Of a DNA stretch of 64,000 bases, positions 1 through 9,224 are shown piece after piece (position 1 is the first letter of the stretch; each line of letters starts with the position of its first letter). The position numbers and the translations under genes are program-made. Under the pieces are notes generated by a model, which was not told the origin of the DNA, made no database searches, and was given only the letters and a program-made list of their open reading frames with translations. This stretch comes from Marinobacter sp. EhC06 (lineage in GTDB: Bacteria; Pseudomonadota; Gammaproteobacteria; Pseudomonadales; Oleiphilaceae): assembly GCF_001650915.1 (NCBI RefSeq), contig NZ_LXYO01000012.1, positions 487,948-551,947 of the forward strand, given 5' to 3'.

Positions 1-127
1 TCCGACACCGGATTTTCCGGTACTGCCGGGACTGATACCACAGTTATCCCGTTCCGGATCAGCTATTCTTAACACGGACGTTTCCCGCTCTGCGGTGCGG
101 ACATAAGCAATAATTCAGGAACACGGT

Positions 128-3001
128 ATGCGACGTTGGGGCATTCGCAAGAAAGTTTTGGTGGTCACACTGGTTCCCACCCTCTTGACCACCCTGATGC
201 TGGGGCTGTTCTTTACCTACAGCTGGGTTAACAATATAGAAAGCCTGCTGAAAGATCGGGGCGAATCACTCTCTCGTCAGCTCGCCGCCGGTTCCGAGTA
301 CGGCCTGTTTACCGCTAACCGCAGCTTGCTCAGCAGCCTCTCCAATGCCCTCCTGGAAGAGCAGGACGTGCGCTCCATCACCTTCTTTGGCAGTGACGGC
401 TCGCGCCTGCTTCACACCGGGCCGGGAAGCTCAGAGACCGTTCAGTCCGGGGAACTCACCGCCGAGCACGCAACCCGGATATCCCGAAAAAACAGCACTC
501 GCTTCATCACCCCTGTTTTTCTCCAGGATCTGATGATCGAGAGCATGCTCGACCCGGATGCCCGCCAGTCCATGTCGAATCTGCGAGAGCCTCTGGGCTG
601 GGTGGTTGTGGAAATGTCCCATATCCGCACCGAAAAAGAGACGTACAAGGCCCTGCTGATTTCCCTGCTGCTCATTCTCGGGGGTGTCATTCTCAGCATG
701 GCCATTGCCCTGCGACTGAGCCGCGCGTTCACCAACCCGGTGTTCGAACTGAACGAGGCCGTTGCCAAACTCAAGGAAGGCAAGCTGGATACCCGGGTCT
801 ACACCGGCGCCGGGCCGGAGTTCGAACAGCTGGAATCCGGCCTCAATGCCATGGCCGAAGAGCTGAGCAAGGCCCAGGCGGAAATGCAGCAGAACATCGA
901 CCAGGCCACCGAAGATCTGCGGGAAACCCTGGAAACCATCGAAATCCAGAACATCGAGCTGGATTTCGCCCGCAAGGAAGCGCTGGAAGCGAGCCGGATA
1001 AAGTCAGAGTTCCTGGCCAACATGTCACACGAAATCCGCACCCCGCTGAACGGCATCATCGGCTTCACCGAGCTGCTCCTGAAGAGCCCCCTGCCACGGC
1101 AGCAGCGGGACCATCTGAGCACCATCAGGAAATCCTCGGAGATCCTGCTTACCATCATCAACGACATCCTGGACTTCTCCAAGATTGAGGCCGGTAAGCT
1201 GATCCTGGACCGGGTGCCCTTCCAGTTGCGGGATATTGTTGAGGAAGTCATGGTCATGCTGGCGCCGGCCGCCCATGCCAAGAACCTGGATCTGGTGCCA
1301 CTGGTCTACAACGATGTGCCGGACAACATCATGGGTGACCCTTTGCGGGTCAAACAGGTGATCACCAACCTGGTCAACAACGCCATCAAGTTTACCCAGA
1401 CCGGCGAGGTAGTCCTGCGGGCGAGCCTGGAAGAGGAAGAGACCGATTCCAACCGGGTTACGCTGCGCCTGAGCATCACGGATTCCGGCGTGGGTCTCTC
1501 CCGGGCCCAACAGCAATCCCTGTTCAACGCCTTCAGTCAGGCCGATGCCTCCACCGCCCGTCAATACGGTGGTACCGGCCTCGGGCTGGCCATCTCGAAG
1601 CGTCTGGTTGAGGAGATGGGGGGCAAGATCGGGCTTGAGAGCGAACTTGGCAAGGGCTCGACCTTCTGGTTCACCCTCACCTCGGAGCTTGCCACCAGCG
1701 GTGAGGCCATTGCCCCCCGGGATGCCCTGCGTGGTGAACGGGTCATCTATCTGGAACAACAGAAAACCACCGGCCTGGCCGTGGAACACCTGTTGCGGGA
1801 CTGGGGCATGGTGGTCGACCGGGTGGCCTCCCCCGGTGCACTGCAGGAACACATTGAGGAAGCCCAGAAAAGCCAGGCCGGTTACGCCGTGGCTATTGTC
1901 GGCATTACCCGGCACCTGCTCAATTCCAGCCAGTACTGCAGCCTTGTCCGTACCCTTGAGATCGAACGGGATTGCCGGACACTGTTGCTGACCCCCACCC
2001 TGGAAACTCACGACACGCCACTATCGGGGCTTGCCAGCGGCCACCTCACCAAACCGGTGTGCCGCGATTCCCTCTACGACGAGCTTCTGCTGCTGGTGCA
2101 CGGCATCAATTCCAGCGGCCGGGTGCCCGAATACGAGATTTCCGCCAACCGAGTGACCACCGCCAATGTTCCCCGGGTACTGGCAGTGGATGACAACGAC
2201 GCCAACCTGAAGCTGGTAATGACCCTGCTGGAAGACTGCCAACTGGACGCCGAGGGCGCTTCCAGCGGATTTGAAGCCCTGAGCAAGGCCAGACAGAAAC
2301 CCTTCGACCTGGTCTTCATGGATCTGCAGATGCCCGGCATGGACGGTGTGGAAACCACGGCCAGGCTGAGGGAGATGGATACCGGCAATCACCGGACCCC
2401 GATCATTGCCCTGACCGCCCATGCCCTGTCGGACGAGCAGGAACGGCTGACCAAGCAGGGTTTCGATGGCTACATGCCCAAACCCATCAGCAGTGGCCAG
2501 CTCAACGACATCATTCATGAGTACACCGGCTACGTTTGCCCGAAGAGCGGCAGCGACGGTCGGCTTCCCGTGCCGGAAGTTCGCGACACCCGTCGGGCCC
2601 TGCGGCCATCAACGCGCAAAATGCAGCAGGACTGCGTCAGCGTCGAGGAAAGCATTCAGCTGGCCGCCGGCAAAGCTGACCTGGCGGAAGAACTGTTCAG
2701 CATGCTGCTGGAACAGGTCCACGTGGATCGGGAGCGGATCCCGGATCTCTGGACCAACGACAATATGGATGAGCTGCTGGAGTGCGTTCACAAACTCCAT
2801 GGCGCCACCCGCTACTGCGGCGTACCGGAACTGAGGGCCGCAGCCAACCATCTGGAAACGGCGATCAAATGCTCTGCCCCGGATCTGGAGCACCAGAAAG
2901 ACCAGTTGCTCTCGGCCATGGAGCGCCTGCAGATCTGGAGCGACCAGACCGACTGGCAACAGCTGTTCCGCGAACGCCACGAGGCCGCCGAAACGACCTG
3001 A
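128..3001 (+). CDS. gacS: Hybrid sensor histidine kinase, GacS/BarA family
   Basis: This is an inner-membrane hybrid kinase of 957 residues, the usual BarA/GacS size. In that family it phosphorylates the response regulator GacA/UvrY, which drives small RNAs that titrate RsmA/CsrA. A transmembrane segment lies near residues 10-30, followed by a periplasmic region and a second membrane segment near 172-192. Then come HAMP, a DHp helix with phospho-acceptor His301 ([10 protein letters not shown]), an ATPase domain ([17 protein letters not shown]), a degenerate receiver-like stretch, a receiver with Asp732 ([11 protein letters not shown]), and a C-terminal HPt domain with His888 (HKLHGA). AGGA sits upstream of the ATG. 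It converges on pdxJ with a 12-base gap. The cognate regulator is not in this window. Family assignment is confident. Confidence 0.93.
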   Translation: MRRWGIRKKVLVVTLVPTLLTTLMLGLFFTYSWVNNIESLLKDRGESLSRQLAAGSEYGLFTANRSLLSSLSNALLEEQDVRSITFFGSDGSRLLHTGPGSSETVQSGELTAEHATRISRKNSTRFITPVFLQDLMIESMLDPDARQSMSNLREPLGWVVVEMSHIRTEKETYKALLISLLLILGGVILSMAIALRLSRAFTNPVFELNEAVAKLKEGKLDTRVYTGAGPEFEQLESGLNAMAEELSKAQAEMQQNIDQATEDLRETLETIEIQNIELDFARKEALEASRIKSEFLANMSHEIRTPLNGIIGFTELLLKSPLPRQQRDHLSTIRKSSEILLTIINDILDFSKIEAGKLILDRVPFQLRDIVEEVMVMLAPAAHAKNLDLVPLVYNDVPDNIMGDPLRVKQVITNLVNNAIKFTQTGEVVLRASLEEEETDSNRVTLRLSITDSGVGLSRAQQQSLFNAFSQADASTARQYGGTGLGLAISKRLVEEMGGKIGLESELGKGSTFWFTLTSELATSGEAIAPRDALRGERVIYLEQQKTTGLAVEHLLRDWGMVVDRVASPGALQEHIEEAQKSQAGYAVAIVGITRHLLNSSQYCSLVRTLEIERDCRTLLLTPTLETHDTPLSGLASGHLTKPVCRDSLYDELLLLVHGINSSGRVPEYEISANRVTTANVPRVLAVDDNDANLKLVMTLLEDCQLDAEGASSGFEALSKARQKPFDLVFMDLQMPGMDGVETTARLREMDTGNHRTPIIALTAHALSDEQERLTKQGFDGYMPKPISSGQLNDIIHEYTGYVCPKSGSDGRLPVPEVRDTRRALRPSTRKMQQDCVSVEESIQLAAGKADLAEELFSMLLEQVHVDRERIPDLWTNDNMDELLECVHKLHGATRYCGVPELRAAANHLETAIKCSAPDLEHQKDQLLSAMERLQIWSDQTDWQQLFRERHEAAETT

Positions 3002-3013
3002 CGCTACCTCGAA

Positions 3014-3754
3014 TCAGGCCCGGCTCCGGGCCTGATCAATAATGGCCTTCATATCCCGGACCGCTTCTTTCAGACCGGTGAAAACCGCTCGGGCGATAAT
3101 GGCATGGCCAATATTCAGTTCGTTGATGCCATGGATCGCCGCTACCCGCTCGGTGTTGTGATAATGCAGGCCATGGCCGGCATTGACGATAAGCCCTTTC
3201 TTGCGGGCATAGGCCACCGCATCGGCAATGGTTTTGAACGCGGCATTTTCAACCTCTGGCGTTTCGGCCTCGGCATACTCTCCGGTGTGAAGTTCGACTA
3301 CCGGCGCGCCGCAACGCACTGCGGCATCAATCTGGGCCGGGTCCGGATCAATAAACAATGACACTTCGGCGCCAATTCGGGCCAGGCGCTCACAGGCCTT
3401 GGCCACCCGGGATTCCTGACCTTCCACATCCAGACCGCCCTCGGTGGTCAATTCCTCACGCTTCTCCGGCACCAGGCAGACACATTCCGGCCGAACCTGC
3501 TCGGCAAACGCCAGCATGGCATCGGTAACCGCCATCTCCAGGTTCATCTTGGTCTGAAGCACTTCCTTGAGTAACAGCACGTCCCGATCCTGGATATGAC
3601 GCCGGTCTTCCCGCGGATGGATCGTGATGCCGTCTGCCCCGGCTTCCTCGGCCATAAGTGCTGCCTGCACAGGGTCCGGATACCGGGTCCCCCTCGCCTG
3701 ACGGAGGGTGGCAACGTGATCAATATTGACGCCAAGCAGTACTCTAGGATTCAT
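3014..3754 (-). CDS. pdxJ: Pyridoxine 5'-phosphate synthase
   Basis: PdxJ condenses 1-deoxy-D-xylulose 5-phosphate with 3-amino-2-oxopropyl phosphate to make pyridoxine 5'-phosphate, the last ring-forming step of DXP-dependent vitamin B6 synthesis in the cytoplasm. At 246 residues it has the normal length and the family N-terminus ([18 protein letters not shown]), the [11 protein letters not shown] segment and [11 protein letters not shown] near the C-terminus. It overlaps the 3' end of recO by 11 bases, so the two are probably translationally coupled. It is the last gene of the lepA-lepB-DUF4845-rnc-era-recO-pdxJ run, an order widespread in gammaproteobacteria. Confidence 0.97.
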   Translation of the reverse strand: MNPRVLLGVNIDHVATLRQARGTRYPDPVQAALMAEEAGADGITIHPREDRRHIQDRDVLLLKEVLQTKMNLEMAVTDAMLAFAEQVRPECVCLVPEKREELTTEGGLDVEGQESRVAKACERLARIGAEVSLFIDPDPAQIDAAVRCGAPVVELHTGEYAEAETPEVENAAFKTIADAVAYARKKGLIVNAGHGLHYHNTERVAAIHGINELNIGHAIIARAVFTGLKEAVRDMKAIIDQARSRA

Positions 3755-4472
3755 GGGATTCTCCCCGAAGGTGAGTGAAAAGGCTGCGACTGTTCAGGGG
3801 GCGCCCCTGCAAAAGATAATCGATCAGTACCCGCATGACCCGCTTCGCCAGCCGCCGACAGCGGTCCGATTGCAGATCATCCCGGGCCAGATCCAGTAAT
3901 ACTTCCCCGGGCAGATTCCGCAGTCGCACACCGGCCGACAGCCCGGAAACAATACCCTGCTCCGGATCATAGCAATACTCCCGGTCGGGCTCGACGGATT
4001 GCCCCGTATCGGTAGCAAGATCCCAGGCAAAGTCGTAACCCAGGGCGGCAGCAAAAGCCAGCTCGAACCGCCGCAGCACCGGCTCCACGTCTGTGGTGTC
4101 AGACAGCTGGCGGATGGCATCTATGTAGGCTGCAAAGAGGGTCGGATGGGGATCAGCAGCGGGCAGAACCCGCTGCAACAGTTCATTCAGGTAGAGGCCA
4201 CTATAGAGCGACACTGTCCGGGTGATTTTCGGGCCGGTTCGCACATCGACCTGGGTCAGGGTTTTCAGGTCACCCCGACCCGCCCAGTCCACCACCAGCG
4301 GCTGGAAGGGCTGGAGCTGGGCTTTCAGAGGACTTTTGGCACTGTTGGCGCCCCGGGCAAGGACGGTCATCCGGCCATGGTTCAGGGCAAAGAGATCCAC
4401 CATCAGGCTGGTTTCCCGCCAGGGCCGGCGGTGCAGGACATAAGCGGGCTCCTGAAGTTCAGGCCCCTTCAT
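3744..4472 (-). CDS. recO: DNA repair protein RecO
   Basis: RecO is a mediator of the RecFOR pathway: it helps replace SSB by RecA at single-strand gaps and can anneal complementary strands. The 242-residue protein has the typical N-terminal OB-fold region ([33 protein letters not shown]) and a helical C-terminal part ([15 protein letters not shown]). It lies 7 bases downstream of era and overlaps pdxJ, in line with one transcript. Nothing appears broken or unusual. Confidence 0.95.
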   Translation of the reverse strand: MKGPELQEPAYVLHRRPWRETSLMVDLFALNHGRMTVLARGANSAKSPLKAQLQPFQPLVVDWAGRGDLKTLTQVDVRTGPKITRTVSLYSGLYLNELLQRVLPAADPHPTLFAAYIDAIRQLSDTTDVEPVLRRFELAFAAALGYDFAWDLATDTGQSVEPDREYCYDPEQGIVSGLSAGVRLRNLPGEVLLDLARDDLQSDRCRRLAKRVMRVLIDYLLQGRPLNSRSLFTHLRGESHES

Positions 4473-4479
4473 CGCCGCC

Positions 4480-5397
4480 TCAGAGGTCGTTCATGCCCAG
4501 GCTCTTCAGGGCCCGGTCGCTGTCTGCCCAGCCACGCTTAACCTTGACCCAGAGCCTCAACATGATTTTGCTGTCGAACATACGCTCCATATCCGTGCGC
4601 GCCTCCTGACCAATCCGGCGCATCCGCTCGCCCTTTTCGCCGATGATGATCTTCTTCTGACCTTCACGCTCGACCAGGATCAGTGCGGAAATATGCAGGG
4701 TCTTGCCCTCCCGCTTGAACTCCTCGATCTCCACCGCAACGGAGTAAGGCAATTCAGCCCCCAACTGGCGGGTGATTTTTTCCCGGACGATCTCCGACGC
4801 CAGGAAACGCTCACTGCGATCGGTAATCTGGTCGTCCGGGTAGAAGTGGATACTCTCCGGCAGGAAACGCCCCACCGCCTCTTCCAGAGGTTCAAGGTTG
4901 GTCTCTTTCAGGGCCGAAAGCGGAATGATCTCGGCAAACTCACGCTTTTTCGAGAGCATGTCCAGGTGCGGCAGCAGGCTTTCCCGCTTTTCAATCTTGT
5001 CGACCTTGTTCACCGCCAGGATCACAGGGCATTTCAGCCGGCTGAGTTTCTCCAGCACCATTTCATCCGCCGTCGTCCAGGCCAGCTGCTCCACCACGAA
5101 CACCACCACATCGACATCAATGAGTGCCGACGTGGCTGCCTTGTTCATGTAACGGTTAATGGCCCGGGGCTCTTCCTCATGCATGCCCGGTGTGTCCACG
5201 TAGATCGCCTGCACCGGCCCCACCGTCTTGATCCCAAGCACCTGATGACGCGTGGTCTGCGGCTTGCGGGAGGTTATGCTCAGCTTCTGCCCCAGGATAT
5301 GGTTCAGTAGTGTGGACTTGCCCACGTTCGGACGGCCGACGATGGCCACAAAACCGCAGCGACTGTCCGGGTTTTCCGGACGGGTGATATCGTTCAT
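4480..5397 (-). CDS. era: GTPase Era
   Basis: Era is an essential GTPase that binds the 3' end of 16S rRNA and assists 30S subunit maturation. The 305-residue product shows G1 (GRPNVGKST), G3 (DTPGMHEE) and G4 (NKVD) in the N-terminal GTPase domain and a C-terminal KH domain with [13 protein letters not shown]. Its start overlaps the rnc stop by one base (TAATG), so it is coupled to RNase III, the common arrangement linking two rRNA-processing factors. Confidence 0.97.
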   Translation of the reverse strand: MNDITRPENPDSRCGFVAIVGRPNVGKSTLLNHILGQKLSITSRKPQTTRHQVLGIKTVGPVQAIYVDTPGMHEEEPRAINRYMNKAATSALIDVDVVVFVVEQLAWTTADEMVLEKLSRLKCPVILAVNKVDKIEKRESLLPHLDMLSKKREFAEIIPLSALKETNLEPLEEAVGRFLPESIHFYPDDQITDRSERFLASEIVREKITRQLGAELPYSVAVEIEEFKREGKTLHISALILVEREGQKKIIIGEKGERMRRIGQEARTDMERMFDSKIMLRLWVKVKRGWADSDRALKSLGMNDL

Positions 5398-6086
5398 TAC
5401 TGGTTCTCCACGCCCAGCTCTTTCAGGGCGTTACGGGCTGCCTGCTGCTCGGCCACCCGGCGGCTGCTGCCGGTCCCGGTGGTCTTTCGGTCCAGCGAAG
5501 GCAGCGCACAGGATACATGGAATGTCTGGTTGTGAGCCTCGCCATCCACCGAAATCACGTCATAGCGCGGTAATGGAAACTGGCGGGACTGAAGGTATTC
5601 CTGCAAGCGGGTCTTGGGGTCTTTCTGGGTATCCTGGAGATCAAGCTTTTCCAACCGGTGCTCGAACCAGCGCAAGACCTGTTCCCGGCAAGTGTGAAAG
5701 TCACTGTCCAGGTAGATCGCACCAATGATGGACTCCACCGCATCAGCCAGGATGGATTCGCGACGGAACCCGCCGCTTTTCAGTTCACCGGAGCCCAGGC
5801 GCAGGTAACTTCCGAGTTGGAACTCGCGGCCAATCTCAGCCAGCGTCACGCCCTTTACCATGCGGGCCCGCAGGCGGCTCAGCTGGCCTTCACGGGCTTT
5901 TTCGAAGTGCAGAAACAGATACTCGGCAATAACCATGTTCACAATGGAATCGCCGAGGAATTCGAGGCGCTCGTTATTCTGGTTTCCGAAGCTCCGGTGG
6001 GTAAGTGCCAGCAGAAGCCGCTCCGGCGATTTGAACTGATAGCCAATGCGCCGCTGTAACTGATCCAGATCCGGTTGTGAACTCAC
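5397..6086 (-). CDS. rnc: Ribonuclease III
   Basis: RNase III cleaves double-stranded RNA in rRNA precursors and structured mRNAs. At 229 residues it has the catalytic signature [20 protein letters not shown] near residue 40, with the acidic metal-binding residues, and a C-terminal double-stranded-RNA-binding domain (TRLQEYLQ ... [10 protein letters not shown]). The start codon is GTG, and GTGA overlaps the stop of the DUF4845 gene by four bases. Operon position between lepB-DUF4845 and era is conventional. Confidence 0.97.
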   Translation of the reverse strand: MSSQPDLDQLQRRIGYQFKSPERLLLALTHRSFGNQNNERLEFLGDSIVNMVIAEYLFLHFEKAREGQLSRLRARMVKGVTLAEIGREFQLGSYLRLGSGELKSGGFRRESILADAVESIIGAIYLDSDFHTCREQVLRWFEHRLEKLDLQDTQKDPKTRLQEYLQSRQFPLPRYDVISVDGEAHNQTFHVSCALPSLDRKTTGTGSSRRVAEQQAARNALKELGVENQ

Positions 6087-6472
6087 TTGCCCTTCATCTC
6101 ATATTGGTGCTTGAAGTGAACCACCGTATCCACATTACTGAACAGGTTGTTACGCACTTCGTAATCAACATTGATAACGACCAGATCGCCGTCTTTATCG
6201 ACAGAAATATTCTTGGCATCGAAACCCCGGACATTGTTCACACTGAGCCGCTTGTTAATCAGTGTGCGGACCTGGGCCGGCCCCATCTGAGAGAGGCCCT
6301 CGGTGCCATCGAGACTTTCCAGCGCCTCCTGAATCGTGATGTCATCCAGGTAGGCGGGGCCCAGCTTGATCACCAGCGTCAGCAGACCACCAAAAAACAG
6401 CACCATAACCATCATGGTCAATGCCGAAGCACCCCGCTGACGGCCCATGCCGGAAAGATTGTTTTTCTTCAT
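6083..6472 (-). CDS. DUF4845 family single-pass membrane protein
   Basis: The 129-residue protein has a positively charged start ([14 protein letters not shown]), one membrane helix near residues 17-37 and a periplasmic domain of about 90 residues ending near [23 protein letters not shown]. It fits DUF4845, a family of unknown function found between lepB and rnc in pseudomonads and relatives. The N-terminal region looks pilin-like, but no prepilin peptidase site is evident. It overlaps rnc by four bases and lies 26 bases downstream of lepB. Function is unknown. Confidence 0.85.
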   Translation of the reverse strand: MKKNNLSGMGRQRGASALTMMVMVLFFGGLLTLVIKLGPAYLDDITIQEALESLDGTEGLSQMGPAQVRTLINKRLSVNNVRGFDAKNISVDKDGDLVVINVDYEVRNNLFSNVDTVVHFKHQYEMKGK

Positions 6473-6498
6473 TACGACTGCGCTCCAGATAGTCCGAG

Positions 6499-7305
6499 TT
6501 ACTCGATTCCGCCTACACGATCAAAGGATGGCAGACTGGTAAGGGATTTCCAGTGCATCCAGATAGCAAAGGCCTTGCCCACCACCAGCTCGTCCGGGAC
6601 CGTGCCCCAGTAGCGGCTGTCATTACTGTTGTCGCGATTGTCACCCATGACGAAATAATGGCCTTCGGGCACCAGCCACTCACCCTCACCACTGCCACCG
6701 GGCCGACCCATGGTCAGGAAAATGTCGTGCTCGACTTCACCCAGATCTTCACGGCGCAGCTCCATCGGCGGCAGTCTCGCGATAAATCGCGTTTCGACCT
6801 TCTCACCGTTGATGAACAACTGCTTGTCACGGTAACGGATATGATCGCCCGGCAGACCGATTACCCGCTTGATGTAGTTGGTCTGGCCGTCTTCCGGGTA
6901 GCGGAACACCATCACGTCGCCACGCTGCGGATCGCCAACCGGGATCACTTTGGTCCCGGCAACAGGCAGTCTCAATCCGTAGGCGTATTTGTTCACCAGA
7001 ATGAAGTCGCCCACCTCCAGGGTAGGCAGCATGGACCCTGACGGGATCTGGAACGGCTCCACCAGAAAGGAGCGCAGCACCAGCACAATTGCCAACACCG
7101 GGAAAAACGATCGGCTCAGGTCGACCAGGTAGGGTTCTTTCGGTTCCTCAGATTCCGAGGATGAGCCATCACCCACTTCTCCGGCAGCACCACTGGCACG
7201 GTAGGCAGCAAGACGACGATCACGAAGAAACAGCTTGTCCGCCAGCCAGATCAGACCCGTTGCAAAGGTCAGTACCACCAGTACCAGGGGAAAATCGATA
7301 TCCAT
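6499..7305 (-). CDS. lepB: Signal peptidase I
   Basis: LepB removes N-terminal signal peptides from exported proteins at the outer face of the inner membrane. The 268-residue protein has an N-terminal membrane segment, a cytoplasmic acidic loop, a second hydrophobic segment (FFPVLAIVLVLRSFLV), the catalytic serine in PSGSMLPTL and the general-base lysine in YIKRVIGLPGD. The conserved GDNRDNSNDSRYWG box is present near the C-terminus. It sits 12 bases downstream of lepA, as in many proteobacteria. Confidence 0.97.
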   Translation of the reverse strand: MDIDFPLVLVVLTFATGLIWLADKLFLRDRRLAAYRASGAAGEVGDGSSSESEEPKEPYLVDLSRSFFPVLAIVLVLRSFLVEPFQIPSGSMLPTLEVGDFILVNKYAYGLRLPVAGTKVIPVGDPQRGDVMVFRYPEDGQTNYIKRVIGLPGDHIRYRDKQLFINGEKVETRFIARLPPMELRREDLGEVEHDIFLTMGRPGGSGEGEWLVPEGHYFVMGDNRDNSNDSRYWGTVPDELVVGKAFAIWMHWKSLTSLPSFDRVGGIE

Positions 7306-7317
7306 CCAGGAGGCCTT

Positions 7318-9126
7318 TTATTTATCTACTTTCAGTACGGCAAGAAACGCTTCCTGAGGCACCTCGACATTACCCAGCTGCTTCATACGCTTTTTACCTT
7401 CCTTCTGCTTCTGCAGCAGTTTCTTCTTCCGGCTCACATCACCACCGTAACACTTGGCGGTTACGTTCTTGCGCAGTGCCTTGACCGTGACCCGCGATAC
7501 CACCTGATTACCGATGGCGGCCTGAATGGCAATATCGAACATTTGCCGCGGAATCAGTTCTTTCATCTTCTCGATCAGCTGGCGACCTTTGTGATGGGCC
7601 TGCTCCTTGTGCACGATCAGAGCCAGGGCATCAACGCGCTCACCGTTGATCAAAACGTCCAGCCGCACCAGATTGGCGGTCTGGAATCGGGTAAAATGAT
7701 AATCCAGAGAGGCAAAACCGCGGCTGGCCGACTTGATCCGATCAAAGAAGTCCATTACCACTTCGGCCATGGGCAGCTCATAGGTGAGCTGGACCTGGGT
7801 CGTCATGAAGTGCATGTTCTTCTGGACGCCACGCTTTTCCTCGCACAAGGCTATTACGTTGCCGATATGCTCCTGGGGTACCAGGATATTCGCTTCCACA
7901 ATCGGCTCACGCATTTCCTCAATGGAACCAATATCCGGAAGCCGGGACGGGTTGTCTACCGACAGCGTCTCACCCTGTTTGGTAACCACCTCATAGATAA
8001 CCGTTGGCGCCGTGGTGATCAGGTCGATGTCGTATTCCCGTTCCAGCCGCTCCTGGATAATCTCCATGTGTAGCATGCCCAGGAAACCACAGCGGAAACC
8101 GAAGCCAAGGGCATCGGAGTTCTCCGGCTCGAAAAACAGGGAAGCATCGTTCAGGGTCAGCTTTTCCAGGGCGTCCCGAAAATCGTTGTAGTCGTCGGCG
8201 CTGACCGGGAATAACCCGGCGTATACCTGGGGTTTAACCTTTTTGAAGCCCGGCAACATCGGCGTCTGCTCGGCGAACTTCTGATGCACGATGGTGTCGC
8301 CGACGGGCGCACCATGAATATCCTTGATGCCTGCCACTACGAAGCCGACATCGCCGGCTTCGAGCATGTCGGTGTCCTTCGGTTTGGGATTGAAAATACC
8401 GACCTTGTCGGCGTTCCAGGCCTTGCCGGTGGACTTGATAACGATCTTGTCGCCTTTTTTCAGGGTACCTTCGGTCACCCTTACCAGAGACACCACGCCC
8501 AGATAATTGTCGAACCAGGAATCGATAATCAGCGCCTGCAGTGGCGCGCTCCGGTCGCCCTTTGGCGGCGGGATTTTCTTGATCAGATCTTCCAGCACAT
8601 CCTCAACACCCAGGCCACTCTTGGCGCTGCAGCGGACCGCATCAGAGGCTTCAATGCCGATGATGTCCTCGATTTCCGCCGCTACCCGTTCCGGTTCGGC
8701 CTGGGGCAAGTCCATCTTGTTCAGAACTGGCACCACTTCGAGGCCCTGCTCAATGGCGGTATAGCAGTTGGCCACCGACTGGGCTTCAACGCCCTGCCCG
8801 GCGTCGACCACCAGCAAGGCCCCTTCGCAGGCATAAAGCGACCGAGAGACCTCATAGGAAAAATCCACATGGCCCGGGGTGTCGATAAAGTTCAGTTTGT
8901 ATTCCTGGCCGTCACGGGCTTTGTAATTCAGCGTGACACTCTGGGCCTTGATGGTAATCCCTCGCTCACGCTCGAGATCCATGGAGTCCAGGACCTGCTC
9001 GGCCATTTCACGGTCGGTCAGGCCGCCGCAAACCTGGATAAAACGGTCTGCCAGCGTGGATTTACCATGGTCGATGTGGGCGATGATGGAAAAGTTACGG
9101 ATTCGGCTCAGTTCAGTCACAGACAA
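7318..9126 (-). CDS. lepA: Elongation factor 4 (LepA)
   Basis: LepA/EF4 is a ribosome-associated translational GTPase linked to back-translocation and 30S biogenesis. The 602-residue protein has G1 (AHIDHGKST), G3 (DTPGHVDF) and G4 (NKMDLP), EF-G-like domains II, III and V, and the LepA C-terminal domain ending [26 protein letters not shown]. No ATG is available: TTG at 9126 (GAG six bases upstream) or GTG at 9120 can start it. It heads the leftward lepA-lepB-DUF4845-rnc-era-recO-pdxJ operon. Confidence 0.96.
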   Translation of the reverse strand: MSVTELSRIRNFSIIAHIDHGKSTLADRFIQVCGGLTDREMAEQVLDSMDLERERGITIKAQSVTLNYKARDGQEYKLNFIDTPGHVDFSYEVSRSLYACEGALLVVDAGQGVEAQSVANCYTAIEQGLEVVPVLNKMDLPQAEPERVAAEIEDIIGIEASDAVRCSAKSGLGVEDVLEDLIKKIPPPKGDRSAPLQALIIDSWFDNYLGVVSLVRVTEGTLKKGDKIVIKSTGKAWNADKVGIFNPKPKDTDMLEAGDVGFVVAGIKDIHGAPVGDTIVHQKFAEQTPMLPGFKKVKPQVYAGLFPVSADDYNDFRDALEKLTLNDASLFFEPENSDALGFGFRCGFLGMLHMEIIQERLEREYDIDLITTAPTVIYEVVTKQGETLSVDNPSRLPDIGSIEEMREPIVEANILVPQEHIGNVIALCEEKRGVQKNMHFMTTQVQLTYELPMAEVVMDFFDRIKSASRGFASLDYHFTRFQTANLVRLDVLINGERVDALALIVHKEQAHHKGRQLIEKMKELIPRQMFDIAIQAAIGNQVVSRVTVKALRKNVTAKCYGGDVSRKKKLLQKQKEGKKRMKQLGNVEVPQEAFLAVLKVDK

Positions 9127-9224
9127 TGAATACTCAGTTAAGACGAAGGATTGAGCCCGGAGGGGCCGCTACCGGGATCCGGGAACGGCGTGATTTTACC
9201 GGTTACCGGCCGCCATTGCCATGA

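Noticed and set aside
1025..2011. 328-codon open frame antisense to gacS
   Set aside because: It lies wholly inside the kinase ATPase and receiver coding region, has no recognisable domain, and is the usual by-product of GC-rich codon use.
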